Source of the DNA: Phoronis australis
Lineage: Eukaryota; Phoronida; Phoronidae
Assembly: GCA_002633005.1 (NCBI GenBank)
Contig: NMRA01000026.1
Coordinates: 1,198,710-1,262,709 of the forward strand
Direction: 5' to 3'
Length of the DNA: 64,000 nucleotides
The translations under genes were made by a program, and so were the position numbers. The notes beneath the pieces are model-generated. The model searched no databases. It was not told the DNA's origin and was given only the letters and a program-made list of their open reading frames with translations. This document shows, piece after piece, positions 1-12,573 of the stretch. Every line of letters begins with the position of its first letter. Position 1 is the stretch's first letter.

Positions 1-407
1 AAATTTCCGCGGCAAATTCCTTTCTTACCGCGGCGTTGCAGACGACGTTCACCTCAAAAAGCGGAAGTTGCTCTTTATGTTCGGAGGAACGTAAATTGTC
101 AACATTGCCGGGGCATCTGAGATAGCGTGGTGTGATTTTCAATGGTGTCTCGTGTTATTGTTAAGCGTGGCGACAAATACTACCGCTCTGCAGCCAAAAA
201 TGTGTGGGTTGGGAGTAGACAGGCGAGCTAAAAGGACGCAGACGCATGCTACTCATGGTGGTAACGTTTTTTTTTTTTTTAGTCCTCCCGATTTTTGTCG
301 GGGAAAGGTTCACATTGACCAGTTCTAGGCTGGTTATCGGGCGATGATTTGGGCCGTGAAAGTTTCAAAGTTTCCGCGTTTTTTGTCATTGGTCATTCCA
401 AGCCCTG
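1..407 (+). mobile_element. hAT-like miniature element, copy 1 (left part cut by window edge)
   Basis: The stretch matches the complete copy at 800-1296 almost base for base. It shares the ACCGCGGCGTTGCAGACGA block, the poly-T tract and the right end ATTCCAAGCCCTG, which stops at 407. The left terminus lies outside the window. There is no coding capacity, since the short open frames differ between copies. It is a non-autonomous DNA transposon. Confidence 0.8.
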
Positions 408-799
408 ATGTTTATTGTCTCCGCCTTTGCCTAAAATAAGCCACACTAAATTTAAAGAAACTTTGATCTGTAAGCATCAGTAAAAAAGTGTTTGGATGAC
501 GTGGAAGTATTTACACAGAGTACCAAAGTTCATGTGTCACCAGATGGTGCTGCTCCAGAGAGCACTTTCTAGGTAAATATGGGAACTGCAATTCACATCG
601 TCTGCACTGCCACGGGTCTCTTGTGGATTGACAAGTGCAATTGAAGGATATGATACGTAAATACTTCAAATAACAATTCAGGATCATGTTTGATTGCTTG
701 CAATGAGGCTAATGTCAAGTATGCGGTAGTCTTTCAGCGAGCGTATGGCAGACTTCACAATGAGTGTTTGTGACACCATTTCTGGTGACGTTATAAGAT
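408..799. other. Non-coding stretch, probable EIF3D intron
   Basis: I see no exon, RNA gene or repeat here. It lies upstream of the first EIF3D exon in the window. I looked for the missing EIF3D N-terminal exon (about 40 codons in relatives) and found no match, so that exon is probably off the left edge. Confidence 0.5.
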
Positions 800-1296
800 C
801 AGGGCTTGGAATTTTCCGCGGAAACGCGGATTTCCGCTTTTTTCAAATGTGCTTTCCGCTTTTTTTATAATATTTCCGCGTAAAAAAATCGGATTTGATA
901 TAAAATTTCCGCGGCAAATTCCTTTCTTACCGCGGCGTTGCAGACGACGTTCACCTCGAAAAGCGGAAGTTGCTCTTTATGTTTCGGAGGAACGTAAATT
1001 GTCGGGGCATCTGGGACAGCGTGGTGGAATTTTCAATGGCATCTCGTGTTATTGTTAAGCGCGGCGACAAATACTACCGCTCTACAGCCAAAAATGTGTG
1101 GGTTGGGAGTGGACGGGCGAGCTAAAAGGACGCAGACGCATGCTACTCATGGTGGTAACGTTTTTTTTTTAGTCCTCCCGATTTTTGTCGGGGAAAGGTC
1201 CACATTGACCATTTCAAGGCTGGTTATCGGCCATGATTTGGGCCGTAAAAGTTTCAAAGTTTCCGCGTTTTTTGTCATTGGTCATTCCAAGCCCTG
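800..1296 (+). mobile_element. hAT-like miniature element, copy 2 (complete)
   Basis: The element has perfect 13-bp terminal inverted repeats, CAGGGCTTGGAAT at the left and ATTCCAAGCCCTG at the right. It is flanked by the 6-bp direct repeat TAAGAT (794-799 and 1297-1302), a target site duplication. Inside are TTTCCGC-rich subterminal sequence and a poly-T run, and no transposase. CAGGG ends suit the hAT superfamily, although most hAT elements make 8-bp duplications. Confidence 0.85.
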
Positions 1297-1458
1297 TAAG
1301 ATAAAAAAATATATAAAGTGTCCCCATCCCAATTTCTGGGTGAGCCCAGACTATAAATATTTTTATTTTTTCCTGGCCTTATCAAGTTATCGTCATCACA
1401 AAGATTTTAACGATGTTTCAGTCTGGCCTGTAATAAGTTGACTCTATACTTAATGTAG

Positions 1459-4400
1459 GTGGCTGACTGGACAGGAACCACATATCAAGACAAAAGATAC
1501 ATGAGTAAGTACATGGTGAATAAAACACTAAAAATAACTTATCAGCGCTCGATTTGGCGACCTGCAGTTCGCCAATGCAACCTCAGATTGTGTTTGGCTA
1601 CCTGGGAAAAATTCCTATTCGCCAGCTTGTGAGTACTAAAGTCAGGCAGTAATTCCCTCTAAGTTCATTTTAAAGTTCGTGTTGACCTCTGAACTTTAAA
1701 TTAATAAGTTTTCCATGATTTGTTACTTTTGGTTCACAATTTATTTCATGAAATCTGCAAATTTGGCGGTTCCAAGTTGGTTCCTTTTTCTCACTACACG
1801 GTATGTATTTCATATTTGAAGTTCCCGAGAATGAAGATATGGTATTTTGGTAGATGTGTGAAATATTGTGAAAACGAGCAATTTTTGTGAATAAGGTTTG
1901 AAATACGCTTATGGTCTTCAAACCAAACCCCAACCAGAGCATTTTGGCAAACTGTTAATTGTCATGTTGTTTGCAGATAAGTACTCGTCTCAGTTTGGTT
2001 CGGGCAGCCAGTACGCCTATTACCATGAGGAGGATGAGTCATCATTTCAACTCGTGGATACAACTAAAGTGCAGAAACCTATCTACCAGAGAGGCAGAGT
2101 TCGTTTCAACCAGGTATTGTGTGCTGGATATAGCTTGGCTGAACAGGCTCATCTCCAGATGACCAAGTTTCATGCAATAAGTTCTAAGCATCACTGAGAG
2201 GTGGATTGTTTTTCAATCATTGGTGCGTCTTATGGGATCGTGCTTTGTTATGCACCTGATACTCTGTTGCTACTGCGCACTGCATTCTGGGTAATAATGA
2301 CCATGATCACTTACAAAGGTCCTGCATTTTGAGAATGCATTTTCTCTGCTGAATAACAGGAATCCAACTGGTGTTCAAGGTCTGGGACCCCTGTGAGTGT
2401 CTTGTCAGAAAAGAGCATGACTGCTGCTAACTGTTTATCACAAGTCTTCCTGTCTTTAACTATTGATTGATGTGAATTTTAGAATAAACTGCGCCGTGAG
2501 AGGGAACGTCGCCAGCAGCTGCAGAATCAAGCTAACATGCAGGTGCTGTCGAAGACCCAGAAGAGTCGGGAGAGGTGGGTGTAAAATTATTCACCTAATG
2601 GGCGTCTGAGACTTACATGTTAAACAGTGGTTATCATAGTAAATCCTTTTGGAATGACACAGTTGCCTCGGAGCATAGTCAACTGTAACGTCTGATCGAT
2701 ATGCTTTCTAGCTCACCTATAATTTCTTTGTCAGTCCAAGAGATTTCAGTAAATACTTTTAAAGAATTATAACATATTTACAAAGTTTGTTTCATACATC
2801 TAAAGCCCAGAAAGTTGTTGATGTCATTGTGAAACTTCAGTTTGCTTGTTTTTTTGCGAGAGTACAACTAACCGCCACTTAAACTCGGTATCGCAAATGG
2901 TAGAAGTAGTGTGCAGTAAAACATATTGGAGTTCCACCACAAGAACAGTTGTTTCACATCTACTGGATTACAGTTTTGTCACAAAGTGACTAATGTCTTT
3001 CCTTTGTTGTGTACCAGGGACCGCCAACGTCAATTGAAAAAGTGGCAAAAGCAGTTTGGTCGTCAGATGCAGGACAACCGTCACCGGACCCAAGTGAAGC
3101 ACCGCGACGCCTCTGTACAGGTGAAGGACACCTGGGAGATGGTAGACGATATGGATTTCCCGCGACTATCCAAGCTGTCGCTGCCCTCTGTGGACGAACC
3201 CATAGACTTGTACGTCCTCTAACTATTCATGAGTATTTTGCTGTTAATAGATATGAGTTTAGGGGGGTGGAAATCTTTACACTGGCGATGGCGATTGATC
3301 ACATGAACTTGTCCTTATTATCTGCTAGCCAGTGAGAGACAACATTTCTGTTGTAACTATAAGCGGTTTTTGGGTTGTGTTCCCATGAGATCCATTTCAG
3401 TCCGGTGTCAAGTATTTTTCTTGGCACTACTTTGACATTTTGGCAGCTTTAACTAATAAGAGAGCCGTTGTTACATCTATCAGGCATGTCACATGATCTC
3501 ATGCGTTTGCAGGAAGGTGTGTGGTAGTGTGGAGTATTATGACAAGGCGTACGACAGAGTGACGACCAAGAATGAGAAGAGATTGATGAGGGTGAACCGA
3601 GTGTTTCACAAGGTGACAACCACTGACGATCCCGTCATTAGGAGGGTCAGTATCCTGTTGCTTATCAATGTATCCATGATTGGCTGTTGATTTTAATACA
3701 GTTTGTAACCTGTATTTCAATTCACTGTGGCTAACGACGGTTAGTAAATCAATTTATTGGTTGCTGTGTCAATCCCAGGTTGTCAGATGAAGTTTGATTC
3801 TTTTAATATTGGTTATTGGCTTCTGTTCTAAGCCATTGTTAACTTCATGTTTGATTTTCTCTTGTTTTTTTAATATTTTGCAAATGTCATTATTTCTGTG
3901 CATTATCTTGGACATTTATCTCTGTCAAAGAAAAAGTGAGGGTACAGACTGTTAAGATTTAACTACATGAATTATTCAAAGTCCTTTCCGAAACAATGGT
4001 AACTAAAAGCACCATTCTTGTTTTGTTGCTAATCCCATGATATGCCTATTAGTTGTAAATGAATTTGTATGCACTGTCACTGTCAATGTTTTAGCCACAG
4101 TTTTCTCAGCATGTTTCAATGTCCGTACTTCAACAATAGTTCTGTTGATTTAGATGGCTAGATCCAAGGATCAGACAGGTAACGTGTTTGCCACTGACGC
4201 CATCTTGGCCACGCTGATGTGTTGCACGCGCTCCGTCTACCCCTGGGACATCATTGTGAACCGAGTTGGTGACAAACTGTTCTTTGACAAGCGAGACGAT
4301 TCTGAATTTGGTAAGTAGGCTTTGTTTTGGTCTCCTAGTGTGTGACTCATTGATGATACTAAGTGGCAACCAAAATAGTCAAATTGTGGCTCATTGATGA

Positions 4401-7400
4401 CACAAGGTGACAACCAAAGCAGACTTCTTCATGCTTCCTTCTACTCAGAATTTTCTGTTGTTCTTATTTTTTACCTGATAGCAATGGTGGTGAACATATG
4501 CAAAGCAACTTCAATAAATCTCAAGCTATTTGATAACTGCATTTGATGAACTTTCATCCCTCCTTTACAAGATGGGTGATTGCTTTTTCTTGTATGGATT
4601 CATTCATTTGGTTGCACACAGCATTATGTTTTTCATGCTTTGTGGACTAAGGCATTCTTCTACATAATGTGTTCTCTGCAATGTCAACTACATATTGTTA
4701 ATATGCCTCACTGTGAATTTAACTTGAATTGTGCTGTAATTGTTTAGACCTATTGACTGTAAGTGAGACGGCGACTGAGCCCCCTCAGGATGAAGGGAAC
4801 ACAATCAACGCTCCACGCAACCTGGCACTGGAGGCAACCTTCATCAACCATAACTTTTCCCAACAAGTCCTTCGCACTGTAAGTTTGTTAACATTTTCAT
4901 TGTAACTGCCTTTACTGCCTGATCCTTATGTCTCAGACCTTGTCTTCTTGTTATCTCTTTATCCTTTGCTCATTTGGCTTCATTTTGTTGCTGACATAAC
5001 TTGTAAGGCCAAACAAGAGCAGTGGAAATAACAGAAGTCTTGATTTTTGACTGCCAATCTCTTAAGCTAAAAGGTCTAACATTTTCATTTGCTCAGGTGG
5101 TAATGTCAGACAGCTTCTATTACCGTTTTGGTTTTTACAGGGTGAAGAGCGTTTCAACTTTGACGAATCTAACCCATTTGTGCAAGACGAGGATAAAACT
5201 GAAGTAGCATCTGTAGCCTACAGGTAGAGCTTTCTTGATGGTTTTGTTTTTAGTCCAACTCAATGCGGATGGTGTCATATTTACAACACTATATACTATA
5301 TACGCAGACTTCAGACTGTTCCCATTCAAAGCTCTTCCATTTCAAAACATAACTTCCAACTAGACAGTTAAAAGATTTCAAAGACTCGTGACCAAGAGAG
5401 TACTGAAAAATTAATTTCTATCTTATTTGTCTGTATTATGAATTTTGTCCATTCAGGTATCGTAAGTTTGATTTGGGCAAGGGTATTGAATTGATATGTC
5501 GGTGTGAGCACGACGCTGCCCTCTCTGGACCAAATGGTGAAACCCAATTTATCAACATCAAGGCACTTAATGAGTGGGACTCTAGAGTAAGTATAAAATG
5601 TGCGCAGTAACCATGGTTATCTTTCCTAAAATATCTTTAAGTTTTCTTCAGTGTATTAGGCTTTATATTTGGTGGTAATTGAAGAATAAATTTGCTTTAT
5701 CTTCCTCAGTACACTGTATAAAGCTTTTCCTTTGAGATAAACAAGGTACCAATTCACTGTTTGGCTGTTATGTTTGAGCCAGTCTTCGACTCGGTTTATA
5801 GATATCGTTCCTTTGAAGCGCATATAAGCAACTTACCAGTGAAGGCAAAAATTGTGGGCTGAATATGGACTGGCAAGCTTGAGACTGTCCACGGGCAAGT
5901 CTTTGTGATGTCTAACTTGCAGCAGGACTATAGCGCAAACTAGAAAGTCACTGTGCCTATTAGTCTTTCAAATTAGTTGGCAGTTTTTCAAATATCTGCC
6001 AAACGACACCTCCTGCACCTACTTTTCAACTCCTAACGTTGTTACCCTGTACCAAAACCATGCGACAAAGTTCAAAATAAACATATTCCGTGTTCTATTT
6101 TGCGTTTCTAGCTCCTTTTTATTCAGTTTTACTGCATGGTAAACGACAGCGTGACGCATGCATTTTTATTGGCTTAGAAAACATTAACGCTGGAATCTTT
6201 ATCTTGTATTGGCCAGTTTATGACCAATATTTATTACAGCAAAATGTCGCCTTCCTTGGGTACCCATAACTTTGTATGACAAACGATATGACAATGGTGC
6301 TCAGGCCCGTCTGATCTGCCAAGGTTCACAGAGTTTCTCGATTATTAGATGCGACCTTGTTCCTTTTGTAACTGCCTTGTAAGAGCATGGATTGCGTTTT
6401 TCATTCTTGGTCCTTTTGTGTATATTTTGCCCGGTGTACTGATCTGCCCACCAGTTGGCCAGTATTAATCGACCATATTTTTTGACATGAAAATGACAGT
6501 TGTTAAGTGCCACATAGACCATAAACATGCAAGACAAATTTTTTTCAGTAACAAGTCCTTCACTTTTCTGCCGATTTAGTGAAAAAAGTTGCGTCAGCCC
6601 AATAATGCTCCACCTGATCGTTTGTGTTCAGTCATATTTATCTCTGTTCGTTTTTTTGGCTTAATTGTTCTGGGGTTATGGTGTGTTTTATAACCTTGTC
6701 TATTGTTTATTTCATTCTAGTTCTCCGGTGGAGTAGACTGGAGATCCAAACTGGACAACCAGCGGGGCGCCGTCCTGGCAACGGAACTCAAAAACAACAA
6801 CTGTAAACTGGCCAAATGGACCATCTGTTCACTGCTAGCTGGTTCATCCCAGCTCAAGTTTGGGTAGGTGGAATGATCTGTTTCCTTCCTGGATTGGTTT
6901 AGATAGGTGTGTGACATTAAATGTATTTGTCAAGAGTAGCAACACGAGGACCATGTGTGACAAGATGGTGGTGATGTCTTTATTATTGTTGTGAGGATAA
7001 CTTTTATGCAAGCCGGTTGTGACATGAGCTTCATCTTGCCTTGTTGAAAAGTGCGTTAGCCATGATAGCAGGTGTCAAAATTAATGTGTTAATGGGTCAT
7101 CGTTTTCATATTTAATAATGTGTACTTATGCCTACCTACTGGAATTGTGAAGAGCCATCCTATTGTGGATGTGGGTAGGTATAGTGCAGTAGTTGAATGT
7201 TTAATGGGCGACACCCCTAGGATGTCCAGAGGATTGATACAAGGACCATTCATGATGACTCATCTTGGATTGCCTCTTGGCAACCTCCAGACGAATTGTT
7301 TGTAAACTGTACTGTTGTACGAATTAATGAAAAGATGAATGGTCCATTGTTGAAAATAAATGTGTAGCTCTTGGGCTTGTTCCAGTCTCTTCTCTGACCT

Positions 7401-10400
7401 GCTGGCTCTATTTATTTCAGCTATGTGTCTCGTAACCACTATAAGGACACGGCTAAACACATAGTGTTGGGAACACAACAGTTCAAGCCAACCGAGTTTG
7501 CAGCTCAGATCAACCTGAGCATGGAGAATGCGTGGGGAATCCTACGTTGTATCATCGATGTGTGTATGAAGCTGGACCAGGGGAAGTACCTCATTATGAA
7601 GGACCCCAATAAGGTGAGGAGTGATGGATACATGGGCACTGGTGATTAGAGGGGTTCTGGGGTTTGAGGTCATGAACGTAGATCTGGATTCTGATCTGAA
7701 TCTTACTCTTTGGGCTAATGTCAAAAATTTTAAGAATGGTCTGAAATACGATAACTATGGACTATGAAAAACTTGTGTTGTTCATATGCATGCTCAAGAC
7801 TCGTGAAGTTAGAAATTTTTGTTTGTGTCCCTCTTCCCGTACTGCTTCGTTACTTAAATTTTTTCCAAGCAATGACCATCGTTGAATGTGAGGTGTAGTT
7901 TGTGTTAAATATTTTAAAATTGATAATTTTTCTGATTTGATGAATAATATTTGTCTCCTTTACATTCAGCCTGTCATCCGCATCTACAAGATCCCGCAGA
8001 ACACGTTTGATGAGGATGAAGATGAGGATGAGGAGGATGATGATGATGACGATGACGACGATGATGAAGACGGTAAGTTTTGAAGATATCCTGTTCTTGA
8101 ATCTCTATGGTGTAAAGTCCTTAACTCAGCTTTCATTTGATTTGTGTTTTGAATTATATGTAATATGCAGTGACATGTATTTACAATACAGACCAAAAAA
8201 CACTCAAAGTACCATTCCCGCTCATGACGGTCAATTTTGCCTGCAAATTTTTTCGGAATAGTTTCAACTGAGCATGATCTGTCATGATTTCGTCGTGCCA
8301 GCTGTCTTCCATTGTGTAAAAAATAACTGCAGCACATTGACACAATGGGAGACTTTGAGATAGCAACTTGGCAACTGGCCTTGTGGGACTAGATACCAGT
8401 GGCCTCTAGAGGACTAGGAGGCATTTTATAACTTCTGTTTAAAACACATTCCATGTAATCAAATTCAACGTAAAAAGTGTTTTCACGATGTCAGACTTTC
8501 CCCTATGCTGCCCGCTGCGAAAAGAAAATAACTTCTGGTTCAGCTAGGTGGCATTACAAGTCACAGGTCTCACATGATTAACCTCCATTGCTTCCTGAAA
8601 GTCTTCCATTCCAATGTGCTCGTGTACAGTGTACTGAGCGTCATGATGTCAACAACTTGATTATTGCCATATATTTAGAGACGAGTCTGACTACTGTTCC
8701 TAGTGGCAGTTAAGTTTTTCTTTTTGTATGCCGCAATATCCAGGGCTTGGAATTTTCCGCGGAAACGCGGATTTCCGCTTTTTTGAAATGTGCTTTCCGC
8801 TTTTTTTATAATATTTCCGCGTAAAAAAATCGGATTTGATATGAAATTTCCGCGGTAAATTCCTTTCTTACCGCGGCGTTGCAGACGACGTTCACCTCAG
8901 AAAGCGGAAGTTGCTCTTTATGTTTCGGAGGAACGTAAATTGTCAACATTGCCTGGGCATCTGGGTAAAGCGTGGTGTGATTTTCAATGGCGGCTTGTGT
9001 TATTGTTAAGCGCGGCGACAAATACTACCGCTCTGCAGGCAAAATTGTGTGGGTTGGGAGTGGACGGGCGAGCTAAAAGGACGCAGACGCATGCTACTGA
9101 TGGTGGTAACGTTTATTTATTTTTTTTTGTTTAGTCCTCCCGATTTTTGTCGCGGAAAGGTTCACATTGACCATTTCAAAGGCTGGTTATTGGGCATGAT
9201 TTGGGCCGTAAAAGTTTCCGCGTTCTTTGTCATTGGTCATTCCAAGCCCTGAATATCTGCCAAGTTCCTTGATGGATCTTTATAATATTTGATAAATAAT
9301 TTCCATGAAGGAAAGGACAGCACCTGTCTAGTTTCATTTGGATTCGAGTTCTGATGCACTTGACCAATTTTAGCTATTTTGTGCCTATTTGACATCTGCC
9401 TTTCTATTGCCCAAACCACTTGAAGAAGCAACATGAAACGTTGTTAGATGTGTTCAAATTAAGGAGAGTCTGGATGACATTAATTTTTAGACAGATCTGC
9501 TGTGGTAACCGCAAGTGGCAATTTTAGCAAATTTTAGTTTTTGATGTGTTTTTTGTCAATGTCTATAAAATTCTTTCGTTTATTTTTATGCGCCCACATA
9601 TTTATATGTGGTCGCATATTGCTGTCATCTCTGTCTGGGCGTCCGGTGTCCGTGGTCTGCAGCTGTATCTCCTAAGCCCCTCACAGGATCTTGATGGGAT
9701 TTGGCAGATGTGTTCCTATGAAGCTGACAAGGGATGATGACGAATTTCGGATCTCTCGGACTACCGGTGTGCCCCCTGGTGGCAATTTTAATTTTTACAC
9801 TTACCTCTGCATCTTCGGAAGTCCTCAACATATTATCTTCAAATTTGGAATATAGGCATCCATTAGTGAGATGATGCTATCCTCTTGTTTTCCGGTGGAT
9901 TCAACACAGTTTGCTCCACCTAGTGGCCATTTTTACTGTTTTCGAGTCTGTTCTTTGGCATCCGTTCTGATATCAACCAAACCGCTCTAGGGATGATTGT
10001 GAAAATTGGCGTGTATGTTCTTACCATAGGCAAAACAGATGGTGCTGGATGCAATGATGCTTTACTAACAAGTAGCGCTGCTCACAGTCGTGTGACATTG
10101 TTGTGGGAAATGAATCTTGACCCAGCACCTTGACCAACATTCTAAAGCTGCTGACGTCACATCGCCGTTGTAACATGATAAGATCTATGTTTATACAGTC
10201 AGCTGTTATTAATCATGGCCACCAACATGTTTATATACCCTCTGACACAGCGCTACCTATTCGTTTAGCACTGTGATAGAGTGTACATGTTTATAGTGCA
10301 TGCTAGCAATTGGTTCAGGTCGTTAAATAGATACTATATAAGTTGAAACCACTCTCTTGTTGATAGAACATATAATATTACAGACGTTTCTACTTGGTGA

Positions 10401-12573
10401 ACCATCAGCTGCCGTGCCACGGCCAGTCCGGTCTGCTGGACTGTTGTTGGCTAACGAGACACTGAATGAAAAAGAAAATATCGCAAGAGAACGAAATCTA
10501 ACATGTATATCACCATGTATAATTCAAGCATAATTTAAAAAATATAGTGGTTATATTTCAACCTAATTAAAATTGTGGTTGTTGAGTTGCCAAAATCTCG
10601 CTGGGTGGAAAAGTGACTGGGCCCGGTTTAGTAGCCACCTTAAAAGCTGGTGTGGTGGCAACCAGGCTCATGCTTCCCAAAGGATTGCAACATTGTAGGC
10701 TGCAAATTGTAAGATAAATTTCACCTCACACACTTAGGTTTAGTTTGGCACAAACTTCTGACAGAAAAATACCCGACAGAAAAGTTAATGTCAACACTGG
10801 GGGAATTATGTAACAGCTAAAAGTGAATTATTAAAGTTTTTTATGCATTTTTGATAGAAAGGATTAATTTTGACATGGTGAAATGATTTATTATAGGGAG
10901 TTTATTGGGTGAACGTTCAAGTACTGACCAATAAGTTCGCTCAAAAACTAGATGATTGAAGAGCAAAAATTGGTTTATTTGACCAACTTATATGTCGCCT
11001 CACCATAGTCACGTTCATTGAGTATATATTTTACCCCAGCATTTAAGCCAAGCAACCACAGCAGCGTAGATTATTTGAACACTTTCATCTTAATTATATG
11101 TTATAAATAGTTATTACAAAAGGGGTTTTAATGTCGGACACAAATATTTCTTTTCCATACAAATTCGCCACTCATCAGGACATACACTTTCTTGTTCATG
11201 AACTCTCGTGACCTGTGGCTACAGTCAGCAGCAGCAGCAGAATGTAGGTCAAGGTGCTGGCCGACAGTCTTATTTGAGATCCTTAGCGATAAAATGACAC
11301 GTGATTAATGAGAAGCGCCATCTGTTTGTCGTAAAGGTTTTGGATGAGCAGGTACCTTTTGCAAAAGGATGGCTGACGATGATTTTCCGACGACTTCGAC
11401 TACTGTAGCACCTCCTGTTGGCAGTTTTGTTTTTTGCATCCATGGGTGTATCTCCTAAACCATTTGCAGGATATTTAGTTAAAGTAAATTTAGCAAGTGC
11501 ATTTATATGCTGTTGACAACGGATGTTGACAACTTTGGCACGGATCGAGCCCCCTAGTGGCAATTTTAGTTTTTTACGTCTACCTCTGTATCTTCAAAGG
11601 TCCTCAACGTATATTGTTAAAATTTGGAATGTAATCATCTATTGGTGAGATGACGGTATCCCCCCATTTTCAGATGGATTCGAGGTATTTATATGAAGCT
11701 AACAATAGATGATAACTTTGAGGCAAACGTTGTGCCCCCTATTTGAAATATCATATTTTTCTGTTTTCCTTTGTTTCTCTGAAGTTGAAATTTGGTAAAT
11801 GGCTTTCTACGAAAGAAGCGATGGCATGTTTTGATTTCAGATGGATTGGACGTTTTGCGCCATCTAGTGGCCATTTTTATGATACAAATGAACAACTCTA
11901 GAAACACACCATTTGCGATGCATTCGTAGGCGCATTTCAATATAATTGTTATGAAAGTTTGCATGTGTTATCATGTTGAGGAGAGCACGGTTGCTATTGA
12001 ATTTCTTTTAGTTCAGTTCTGGTTACTGTAGTGTACCGTTGTGGCATTTTTTTTGTTTTTGTGCCAGCATCAACTCTTTCCAAGTCCCCGATGCATCTTC
12101 ATAAAGAGAGAGCTTGGTTAGTGTTGATTTTTGGTGGATTCGACCACTATGGTGCTTCCTTGTGGCAATTTGAGTTTACTTCGTGTCTTCCTCAATGTCT
12201 ACCAAGTTCTTTGATGTTGCTTTATGAAATTGGGCATATAAGTTTCTAATGAGGAAATGATGACTGGATCCCACTACTAGGGAAATATTTTAGAAATGAA
12301 CTCTCTTTCTTTTATATGTGATGCACACATTGGATGCATAGCAATGTTCTTCGTTGCTCTTGTAAAAGTTGAGAAGTTTGCTGTGATGAGCAGGTGATAA
12401 AATCAAACAAAGGGCAAGGGAATACTATGATGTTGCATACTGTTTATTGAACACTGTAGTGACACCTGTTGACAGGTAGATACACTTGTCCTTTAGTGCT
12501 TCTGTTGATGACACCTATTGATAAGTATGCTTCTTCACGTTTTGTGTTTGTTTTTACAGATGACAATGAATAG
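1459..12573 (+). CDS. EIF3D: Eukaryotic translation initiation factor 3 subunit D (13 exons, 5' end outside window)
   Basis: eIF3d is the cap-binding subunit of eIF3 and works on the 40S ribosome in the cytoplasm. Exons: 1459-1504, 1977-2113, 2483-2574, 3018-3209, 3513-3645, 4154-4310, 4748-4878, 5141-5223, 5457-5586, 6721-6863, 7421-7613, 7970-8072, 12560-12573. All junctions are GT-AG and the reading phase is kept throughout, giving 517 residues to the stop at 12571. Family landmarks in order are [38 protein letters not shown], an Arg-rich linker, [103 protein letters not shown] and NAWGILRC. The protein ends in a run of Asp/Glu. About 40 N-terminal residues known from relatives lie upstream of the window. 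The final 4.5-kb intron splits the acidic tail and holds transposons. Confidence 0.97.
8741..9251 (+). mobile_element. hAT-like miniature element, copy 3 (in last EIF3D intron)
   Basis: This is a full-length copy with the same 13-bp terminal inverted repeats as 800-1296. It is flanked by the 6-bp direct repeat AATATC (8735-8740 and 9252-9257). The internal sequence is strongly similar to the other two copies, which points to fairly recent spread. It has no open frame shared between copies. Confidence 0.87.
9588..10035 (-). mobile_element. Hairpin-ended element with higher-order internal repeats, fragment C
   Basis: The segment starts with a 30-bp hairpin (9588-9617) whose arms read ATGCG-CCCACATA and TATGTGG-CGCAT. 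It is followed by diverged subunits, each with a 'measure' such as CCCCCTGGTGGCAATTTT and a fragment related to CTCTGCATCTTCGGAAGTCC. Read on the - strand it matches the 3' end of the copies at 53017-54485 and 59484-59792. The right limit is approximate. Confidence 0.65.
10036..11283. other. Unassigned intron sequence of EIF3D
   Basis: This AT-rich stretch lies between two blocks of the hairpin-ended repeat. I see no exon, and it may itself be an insertion that split the repeat. There is a short CAG run near 11228-11241. No terminal repeats were recognised. Confidence 0.35.
11284..12290 (-). mobile_element. Hairpin-ended element with higher-order internal repeats, body of fragment C
   Basis: Diverged tandem subunits carry the recurring phrases 'CCCCCTAGTGGCAATTTTAG', 'CTCTGTATCTTCAAAGGTCC' and 'TTTTCAGATGGATTCGA'. 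These are reverse complements of the phrases in the 39999 and 53017 copies. It is in the same orientation as 9588-10035 and probably belongs to the same insertion. Open frames here are accidental. Confidence 0.6.

Noticed and set aside
849-1441. 69- and 131-codon + frames near the left edge
   Set aside because: Both lie largely inside the hAT-like copy at 800-1296 and are not conserved as frames in the other copies.
7984-8343. 119-codon - strand frame with a long Ser run
   Set aside because: It is the antisense of the Asp-encoding GAT/GAC tract at the end of EIF3D, not a gene.
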